From Paenibacillus nasutitermitis (GTDB taxonomy: Bacteria > Bacillota > Bacilli > Paenibacillales > Paenibacillaceae): a stretch of DNA of 64,000 nucleotides. A model generated the notes under the pieces. It made no database searches. It was not told where the DNA came from and saw nothing but the letters and a program-made list of their open reading frames with translations. The position numbers were made by a program, and so were the translations under genes. Shown here one piece after another: positions 58,448 to 64,000 of this stretch (positions within the stretch are counted from its first letter, which is position 1; the number at the start of each line of letters is the position of its first letter). The stretch spans positions 1,550,001 to 1,614,000 of the forward strand of contig NZ_BMHP01000002.1 in assembly GCF_014641075.1 (NCBI RefSeq), read 5' to 3'.

Positions 58448-59197
58448 CTACTTGATGCTCGCAAGCCAATCCGCCATGGCGCTGACGATCCGTTCATGCT
58501 GAGCCTGCTCGGTAATCACCGGAGCCAAGTCGCCACGCTGGGGGCCATAGGAGCCGAATTGCGCGTGATTGCCTCCCTCGATGGATACGTATTCCGCAGA
58601 TGCCGGCAAATACTGTTCACCTTCTGTCCGCTTGTCCAGGCTGAGTATGCCGTCCCGGCTCCCCGTCAACTGAAGCACCGGCAGCTGAGTACCGCTCAGA
58701 TCGCCTTTCTTATCGGCATAAGAAGCCAGGAAGAACACACCTTTGAGCTTCTCCGGGTGCGCGGTGGCGTAACGCGCTGCGAATGCTCCTCCCAGTGAAT
58801 GTCCTCCCAACACAAAGCTCTCCCCGGGATGAGCGTCAATGATGGCATCCGCCCGGGACTGTCCGAAGATCGCCAGATTCAACGGCATCGAAACGATGTA
58901 TACCCGGCTGCCCCTTTGCGCCAAAGCACGGGCCCATGGGGAATACGCCTCCGGATCTACGAGGGCGCCCGGGTAGAAGATGACGGAAGGCTGCACGGGC
59001 TCGCGGACGGGATCAAAGACAATCTCATTCCCGCTTTCGGCTATCCTCACGCTTTCATCGCTCTTCAGGGCTGTAAGCGCCTCGGAGGCGGGAGGATACA
59101 CCCAATAACGGTATGCAGCCATTGCGCCTGCAACCAGGAAGAGTAAAATACCCACGATCCAGAAAACAGAACGCCTCCAGTGTTTTTTTGTTTTCAT
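58448..59197 (-). CDS. membrane-anchored alpha/beta hydrolase
   Basis: 249 residues. One N-terminal membrane helix (about 10-30), the rest outside. Alpha/beta hydrolase with nucleophile GGHSLGG, acid TGSRDGIL and His in EGGNHAQFGSYG: a full Ser-Asp-His triad. Early strand SVIFYPGALVDPEAY is typical of the DUF group near dienelactone hydrolases. Substrate unknown. AAGGAGG precedes the ATG. Confidence 0.85.
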   Translation of the reverse strand: MKTKKHWRRSVFWIVGILLFLVAGAMAAYRYWVYPPASEALTALKSDESVRIAESGNEIVFDPVREPVQPSVIFYPGALVDPEAYSPWARALAQRGSRVYIVSMPLNLAIFGQSRADAIIDAHPGESFVLGGHSLGGAFAARYATAHPEKLKGVFFLASYADKKGDLSGTQLPVLQLTGSRDGILSLDKRTEGEQYLPASAEYVSIEGGNHAQFGSYGPQRGDLAPVITEQAQHERIVSAMADWLASIK

Positions 59198-59441
59198 ACC
59201 CCCGCCTCCTTTCTCAACTTCTTCCTATCCTGACCTGACCCCATGAGGACAATCACGCTGCCTGTGGAAGGCCCACACCATGTATGATTGCTATTAACAT
59301 GACCTCCGCCCGGATGAAACATCCGGCCGGGTCAATTAAATGCGGGCTTTTATTCCAAAACCAGGAAGGTATTTAAAATTTCCCTTACTTGGTTAAACTA
59401 CTACCAGTCGATTGAACCCATTCCCTTATTGGAGGTTCTGC

Positions 59442-60059
59442 ATGAATAGAATGACCGGTTTTCACCGTTCTTTGCGTATAGCGGGGAAAGCCGTCCTGAC
59501 AGTGACTGCGGCCAGTCTTATGGCAGGTATGGTTGCAGATGTGCCTTGGATCCCCGGCCAAATTGCGCAAGCGGCTGAACCAATCGCTCCCGCTCCCATA
59601 GCAGAGGCCCGCCATAATCAGCGCAACGAAACCATTCACAACGACAGAAGAAGCGTACCCGCAACCATTAACTTAAAGCGCCGTTCCGATATCCGGCTGG
59701 CCATGGTGAAGGATGCCCACCGGTATCTGGAAACCCCTTATGTCTGGGGAGGCACCAAACCTTCCCCCGGGTTTGACTGCTCCGGTTTTGTATACTTTAT
59801 GTTCAATAAATTCGGCATTTCACAAAAACGCACGACCGCTTCGAACTTGTACAGGCAAGGCTACACCATTCACAGATCGTCGCTTCGTCCGGGCGATCTG
59901 GTGTTCTTCAAAAGCCTGGCAACCGGACGCGTCAACCACGTCGGATTCTATATCGGAGACAATGCTTTTATTTCGGCGACGAGCTCGCGCGGTATTGATG
60001 TACAGCGTCTTGAGAGCACCTATTGGTCCCCGCGCTATGCGGGCGCGCGCAGGCTCTAA
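59442..60059 (+). CDS. secreted NlpC/P60 (C40) peptidoglycan hydrolase
   Basis: 205 residues. A signal peptide (about 1-45) ends near QIAQAAEP. A linker follows, then the catalytic domain: YLETPYVWGGTKPSPGFDCSGF holds the catalytic Cys, and NHVGFYIG the His. C40 enzymes cut D-glutamyl-diaminopimelate bonds in cell-wall peptides. There are no SH3 or LysM repeats. The ATG at 59442 follows GGAGG; the longer frame from 59412 is not supported. Confidence 0.93.
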   Translation: MNRMTGFHRSLRIAGKAVLTVTAASLMAGMVADVPWIPGQIAQAAEPIAPAPIAEARHNQRNETIHNDRRSVPATINLKRRSDIRLAMVKDAHRYLETPYVWGGTKPSPGFDCSGFVYFMFNKFGISQKRTTASNLYRQGYTIHRSSLRPGDLVFFKSLATGRVNHVGFYIGDNAFISATSSRGIDVQRLESTYWSPRYAGARRL

Positions 60060-60060
60060 A

Positions 60061-60101
60061 GAAAATGGAGAACATGCCTTCTGGGGCTGTTCTCCATTTT
60101 C
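60061..60101 (+). terminator. intrinsic terminator of the NlpC/P60 gene
   Basis: 14-bp stem GAAAATGGAGAACA / TGTTCTCCATTTTC, starting right after the stop codon; the following sequence is CTCTTTATT. Confidence 0.82.
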
Positions 60102-60118
60102 TCTTTATTCCGGCTCTT

Positions 60119-60147
60119 GCATAACACCGCACCCTCGCCCATATAGA
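60119..60147 (+). promoter_or_regulatory. sigma-E-like promoter of spoVR
   Basis: GCATAAC at 60119, a 14-base spacer, then CATATAGA at 60140. Spacing and ATA/CATA cores fit sigma-E. B. subtilis spoVR is transcribed by sigma-E. It lies about 75 bases before the start. Confidence 0.5.
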
Positions 60148-60218
60148 TAGTTATGAATCACATCTTTGAGTTAATTTGTTGCGCTCAAAAAAACTGACAG
60201 GCATGGGGGGAGTGACAT

Positions 60219-61655
60219 TTGCGGCAGGACGAGATAAAAGCGCTGGAGAGAGCTATAGCAGAAATAACCGAGATCGCCCAAGGGTTCGGTCTCGACTTTT
60301 ATCCGATGCGGTACGAGATTTGCCCGGCTGATATTATATATACCTTCGGCGCTTATGGAATGCCGACCCGCTTCAATCATTGGAGCTTCGGAAAATCTTT
60401 TCATCGGATGAAGACCCAGTATGATTTTGGACTGAGCAAAATTTATGAGCTGGTGATCAACTCCAACCCTTGCTATGCTTTTCTGCTTGACGGCAATTCG
60501 CTCATTCAGAATAAACTGATTGTGGCCCATGTGCTGGCCCACTGCGATTTCTTCAAAAACAATTCACGCTTCGGCGGCTCCAACCGCAATATGGTGGAAA
60601 GCATGTCCGCGACAGCCGATCGTGTCGGTCAATACGAAATGGAATTCGGCACGCCGGCCGTGGAGAAATTCATCGATGCGGTGCTCGCCATCCAGGAGCA
60701 TGTCGATCCTACGCTGATCAAGCCTTACCAACTGGACAAAACAAGGTATATTGAGCTTCTGAACAAAGAGAAGCCTAATGCTTACAAGCCCCAATTCGGC
60801 TACGAGGATTTGTGGTCGCTCGATGACAAGGACGCCGCTATCGATGTCGAGCAGGACGGCCCGGAGACCAAACGGTTCCCGCCCAAGCCGGAGAAGGATA
60901 TCCTCTGGTTTATAGAGGAGTACTCCCCGGCCCTGCAGGATTGGCAGCGCGACATCATGTCCATGCTGCGCGATGAGATGCTATATTTCTGGCCGCAAAT
61001 CGAAACGAAAATCATGAACGAAGGCTGGGCTTCCTATTGGCATCAGCGCATTATCCGCGAGCTTGACTTGACCAGCGAGGAGACCATTGAATTTGCCCAG
61101 CTCAATTCTTCCGTCGTTCAGCCTTCCCGCAATAGCCTGAATCCTTATTATCTGGGGCTGAAAATTTTCGAGGATATCGAGAGGAGATGGGATTCCCCTA
61201 CCCAGGAGGAGCAAGACCGCCAGGGACGCAAGCCGGGGTCGGGACGGGAGAAGATGTTCGAGGTGCGCGAGAATGATTCGGATATTTCGTTTCTCCGCAA
61301 TTATTTGACCAAGAAGCTGGTCGGCGATCTGGATCTGTACGTGTTCGAGAAGAAGGGCGCGGAGTGGAAAATTACCGATAAAACCTGGGAAACCATCCGC
61401 GAGCAGCTGGTTTTCTCCCGTGTGAACGGGGGCTTCCCCAGCATTATTATTTCCGACGGGAACTTTAACAGGAGCGGCGAGCTTTATCTGAACCATCAAT
61501 ATGAAGGCGTGGAATTGGATCTGAAATACATTGAACGGACGCTTCCCCATGTCGTCCATTTATGGGGGAAATCCGCGCATTTGGAGACCATTGTCGAGGA
61601 TAAACGGATTGTTTTCAGCTGCGACGGGAAGAAAACGAGCCGCAAATTTCTTTGA
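60219..61655 (+). CDS. spoVR: stage V sporulation protein SpoVR
   Basis: 478 residues. Translation starts at a TTG right after GGGGGGAGTGACA. SpoVR-family signs: [30 protein letters not shown] and [12 protein letters not shown], then [14 protein letters not shown]. SpoVR is needed for spore cortex formation in B. subtilis. The wider family (E. coli YcgB) is linked with YeaH (YhbH) and the kinase YeaG (PrkA). Confidence 0.96.
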   Translation: MRQDEIKALERAIAEITEIAQGFGLDFYPMRYEICPADIIYTFGAYGMPTRFNHWSFGKSFHRMKTQYDFGLSKIYELVINSNPCYAFLLDGNSLIQNKLIVAHVLAHCDFFKNNSRFGGSNRNMVESMSATADRVGQYEMEFGTPAVEKFIDAVLAIQEHVDPTLIKPYQLDKTRYIELLNKEKPNAYKPQFGYEDLWSLDDKDAAIDVEQDGPETKRFPPKPEKDILWFIEEYSPALQDWQRDIMSMLRDEMLYFWPQIETKIMNEGWASYWHQRIIRELDLTSEETIEFAQLNSSVVQPSRNSLNPYYLGLKIFEDIERRWDSPTQEEQDRQGRKPGSGREKMFEVRENDSDISFLRNYLTKKLVGDLDLYVFEKKGAEWKITDKTWETIREQLVFSRVNGGFPSIIISDGNFNRSGELYLNHQYEGVELDLKYIERTLPHVVHLWGKSAHLETIVEDKRIVFSCDGKKTSRKFL

Positions 61656-61770
61656 GTTGCAAGGGGATTGGATGCAATAAAATTCCTGCTAAATACGTTG
61701 AATTTTTCACCATATTTTCATATTCCAAGTGTTTCAACATACTCCCGTAAGGTTATGGTATACGTAAATA

Positions 61771-61810
61771 GGGGAGCATCACCCCGCTAGGTTGAAGAGG
61801 TTCGCTCCCC
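61771..61810 (+). promoter_or_regulatory. leader hairpin of the small membrane protein gene
   Basis: GGGGAGC (61771-61777) pairs with GCTCCCC (61804-61810) around a 26-base loop, 22 bases before the start. The pairing is perfect over seven bases. The role is unknown. Confidence 0.4.
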
Positions 61811-61831
61811 GGAACGAAGAGGTGAATAACC

Positions 61832-62173
61832 ATGATGATTGTGCTTATTGTCGTTGGTATCGCGCTAATTTTGTTCCTGGCCGCTTTTTTTCTCAGATCC
61901 AACCGGTGGAAGACGATTATGTCCGCATCGGGCGATTCCACCAGTGAGTTGCAGGAAAAACATGCTTACTTGAACAACGAAGGGTTCCGGGTCAGACTGC
62001 GCACGGATGAAAGCCAGTCCAGCCCCGGCATGGCCAATGTAGGCGTTCAGGAAAGCGGATTTGGAAGAAGTCTCACGAAGCTTCAAGTCCATGAAGAGGA
62101 TGTAAAAAAAGCCGCAGAAGCGCTGGATCGTTTTGAACGTGATCGTGTGCTCAGACAAACGCCGATCTTGTAG
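61832..62173 (+). CDS. small single-pass membrane protein, unknown
   Basis: 113 residues. One N-terminal helix (residues about 2-22), then a charged cytoplasmic part. I do not recognise it for certain. The central piece (NNEGFRVRLRTDESQ) and tail (KLQVHEEDVKKAAEALDRFER) look like a globular DUF2007-type signal protein, which is a weak resemblance. GAGGTGA precedes the ATG; a stem terminator follows. Confidence 0.65.
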   Translation: MMIVLIVVGIALILFLAAFFLRSNRWKTIMSASGDSTSELQEKHAYLNNEGFRVRLRTDESQSSPGMANVGVQESGFGRSLTKLQVHEEDVKKAAEALDRFERDRVLRQTPIL

Positions 62174-62224
62174 TCCAGATTTTCCGGGTTCAGGATCTAG
62201 CGTTTGGCGTGTACGGGTTTATCG

Positions 62225-62261
62225 AAGAAGGCCGCGAACCATAAGGTTCGCGGCCTTCTTT
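62225..62261 (+). terminator. hairpin terminator after the small membrane protein
   Basis: Perfect 16-bp stem AAGAAGGCCGCGAACC / GGTTCGCGGCCTTCTT with loop ATAA; the T-tract is short. Confidence 0.82.
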
Positions 62262-62346
62262 GACACCACTCCAGCTAAAGGCGCCTTTAACTTTGAACGT
62301 ATATGCGAAACCTGTCCCTGTACTTGACCGTCCGGCAACCTCATTG

Positions 62347-63348
62347 CTAGGCTCTCAGCCGTTTCAGATCCTCTACTACCTTCTCAATGGTCTGGATGAA
62401 GGTTGAAAGCTCTTCCGATCTCTCGGCTTGTGCCGTAGCCTGCTGCGTCGTCTTATCGGACTCCTGCCGTACATCCACCATTTTGCGCCCGATCTCCTCA
62501 AGCCGGTCCTGAATGCTCTCCATCGCTTCCCTTGATGAGCCGGCAAGCTTGCGGACCTCATTGGCCACTACTTGAAAGCCCCGCCCATGTTCCCCGGCGC
62601 GCGCTGCTTCGATAGCGGCATTCAAACCCAGCAAATGGGTTTGATCGGCAATTTCCCGGATCAAGGTGCCCACCTCGCCGATATTGTTCATATCCTGCTG
62701 CAGATCGGTAAGCAGCTCGTTGGCATGATTTTGCGAGCCTGCCGTGGAGAGAGCCGATTGGGCAATGGATTGCGCGCTTGTATCAAGCTCGACAATCATC
62801 CCGGCCAGCTCCTGTACAGCCACCGCCACGGAGCTTAGGAGCAGTTCCTGTTTGTCCGCCAGCTGGACAAGCTGCTCTTTCTCCTGCATTTCATAAGCTT
62901 CCAGCACAAGCTGCGAATCGAAATTGAAGATTTTCGACAGGGAATGAATGATACGCTGCCATTGCTCCGGCAGTACGCGGCGGAAAACCTGCGTGGCCAT
63001 ATCCAGATAAATCATATAAGCTCCCAAATACCAGTGTGTGGTCAGTCCGATCCGGGAATGAACCGCCCCGATGCGGATACGATTCTCGATGAATGCTTCA
63101 TCAATACGGCCATCTGTAAGCGACAACCAGTAGACCTGCATCGTTTGTTTTAAGCGGTCAATCGTGCTGAAGCGGTCAATGATGGTCCGCAGCTCGGATT
63201 CCTGTGTAATACGGTCATAGAAACGGTCAACAACCTCTGTTACAACCTTGGCGAAAATTTCCCGGTGCTGGGCCAGCAGAGCGAGGTCTTCTTCCTTGAT
63301 CCCTGTGTAATCGAGCTGTCTGGCTCTTTTTTCCGATAGTGTAATCAT
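62347..63348 (-). CDS. globin-coupled methyl-accepting sensor (HemAT-like), short form
   Basis: 333 residues. N-terminal protoglobin domain (about 1-165) with a candidate proximal haem His at residue 97 ([16 protein letters not shown]). The C-terminal half is a chemoreceptor signalling domain with the conserved hairpin tip [20 protein letters not shown]. No membrane helix. HemAT of B. subtilis has 432 residues, so the signalling bundle here is shorter by about 100. It likely senses oxygen or another gas and talks to CheA/CheW or a related partner. No che genes are near. Confidence 0.9.
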   Translation of the reverse strand: MITLSEKRARQLDYTGIKEEDLALLAQHREIFAKVVTEVVDRFYDRITQESELRTIIDRFSTIDRLKQTMQVYWLSLTDGRIDEAFIENRIRIGAVHSRIGLTTHWYLGAYMIYLDMATQVFRRVLPEQWQRIIHSLSKIFNFDSQLVLEAYEMQEKEQLVQLADKQELLLSSVAVAVQELAGMIVELDTSAQSIAQSALSTAGSQNHANELLTDLQQDMNNIGEVGTLIREIADQTHLLGLNAAIEAARAGEHGRGFQVVANEVRKLAGSSREAMESIQDRLEEIGRKMVDVRQESDKTTQQATAQAERSEELSTFIQTIEKVVEDLKRLRA

Positions 63349-63460
63349 GCGTCAGCCTTCTTTCCATATGTTGGACCTGTTCTTGATGTGAACCTCTCCC
63401 CCTATTATCGGCCGTTACGGGCCCAGTGTTTAATTTTTTTGGAATTCTCTCTTACCCAAC

Positions 63461-63490
63461 AAAAAAAACCCGACGGTTCATCGTCGGGTT
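63461..63490 (-). terminator. intrinsic terminator of prkA
   Basis: 9-bp stem AACCCGACG / CGTCGGGTT with a six-base loop; on the minus strand eight T follow. 22 bases past the prkA stop. Confidence 0.92.
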
Positions 63491-63511
63491 GTGCAATCTT
63501 GAGCAAGGGGA

Positions 63512-64000
63512 CTAACGATTCAGCAGGCTGCCTACATAACGGAGCAGCTCATTGGCGCATACCGGGCAATAACCATGTTCGTCAATCAGCCGGGTGGTCA
63601 CTTCATTAATGCGCTTGAGCTGGCGTTCATCCGGCGTTTTGGTCGAAGTGGTAATTTTCACGACATCTTTCAGGTCCGTGAACAGCTTTTTCTCAATCGC
63701 TTCACGGAGCCGGTCATGGCTGTTGTACTCAAATTTCTTGCCTTTGCGTGAATAGGAGGAAATACGGATTAAGATCTCTTCGCGGAACGCTTTCTTGGCA
63801 TTCTCCGACACACCGATTTGCTCCTCAATGGAGCGCATCAGACGCTCGTCGGGATCCATTTCCTCACCGGTCAGCGGGTCTTTGATTTTGGTCCAGTTGC
63901 AGTACGATTCGATATTGTCGAGATAATTCTCGAACAAGGTATGCGCCGATTCCTCATAGGAATACACAAACGCCTTCTGGATTTCCTTCTTGGCCAGCAT
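63512..64000 (-). CDS. prkA: serine protein kinase PrkA, C-terminal part
   Basis: Only the last 162 residues are in the window; the frame runs off the right edge, and the apparent Met at 64000 is internal. The tail is very close to PrkA: DPLTGEEMDPDERLMRSIEE, KKAFREEILIRISSYSRKGK, DVVKITTSTKTPDERQLKRI and ANELLRYVGSLLNR. PrkA is an AAA+ kinase/protease-like protein active in the mother cell. It is on the opposite strand from spoVR and yhbH, its usual partners, 2-10 kb away. Confidence 0.95.
   Translation of the reverse strand: MLAKKEIQKAFVYSYEESAHTLFENYLDNIESYCNWTKIKDPLTGEEMDPDERLMRSIEEQIGVSENAKKAFREEILIRISSYSRKGKKFEYNSHDRLREAIEKKLFTDLKDVVKITTSTKTPDERQLKRINEVTTRLIDEHGYCPVCANELLRYVGSLLNR

Overview
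The window is chromosomal DNA of a spore-forming, low-to-mid G+C Firmicute, most likely Paenibacillus or a close relative. Three things point there: the sporulation genes (ytvI, ytrH, ytrI, five YheC/YheD ATP-grasp genes, cotJABC, yhbH, spoVR, prkA), the Bacillus-like order pyk-accA-accD-dnaE-ytrH-ytrI-ytpI-ytoI, and the SufCDSUB operon. I saw no tRNA, rRNA, CRISPR array, phage or transposase gene. The genus is inferred from gene content only.

Region by region. 1-7.6 kb: the end of ytvI, about 700 bp of hairpin-rich repeats, then fxsA, a thioesterase, pyk, accA, accD, a DUF2007 gene (one leftward operon behind a strong sigma-A promoter) and pgpA. 7.8-14.3 kb: dnaE, the ytrH-ytrI-ytpI group and the CBS/DRTGG regulator ytoI. 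14.5-22.2 kb: yheA, divergent from a six-gene cassette of five ATP-grasp (YheC/YheD) paralogs and one GNAT acetyltransferase, with a sporulation-type promoter in front. 22.2-28.5 kb: HAD phosphatase, phosphodiester glycosidase, cotJABC, a CNNM/CBS transporter and the radical SAM protein YfkAB. 28.7-35.9 kb: an AT-richer rifampin phosphotransferase/PEP-synthase-like gene, an HD-GYP phosphodiesterase, uppP, a YunD-like metallophosphatase and a small molybdopterin-fold protein.

35.9-38.9 kb: molybdopterin genes moaA, a fused moaD-moaE and a MoeB/ThiF-type adenylyltransferase. 39-40.1 kb: a second HD-GYP protein. 40.7-45.9 kb: the suf iron-sulfur operon with a Fur/PerR-like operator over its promoter. 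46.5-48.8 kb: mtnK-mtnA (methionine salvage). 48.9-52.5 kb: yunC, a conserved hypothetical gene, a ribokinase-family/deoC pair and a DUF423 membrane protein. 52.6-64 kb: small membrane proteins, yhbH, a DUF2157/GDYXXLXY pair, an LTA synthase, an alpha/beta hydrolase, an NlpC/P60 hydrolase, spoVR, a globin-coupled sensor and the C-terminal end of prkA.

The most interesting material is the ATP-grasp/GNAT cassette (15.2-22.2 kb), a plausible spore-surface peptide or amide ligase system of unknown product. Other leads are the MoaD-MoaE fusion with an internal Gly-Gly, the suf operator, the repeat cluster at 1.0-1.7 kb, and the regrouping of prkA, yhbH and spoVR within 11 kb. Function calls rest on motif recognition and gene order; no database search was possible.
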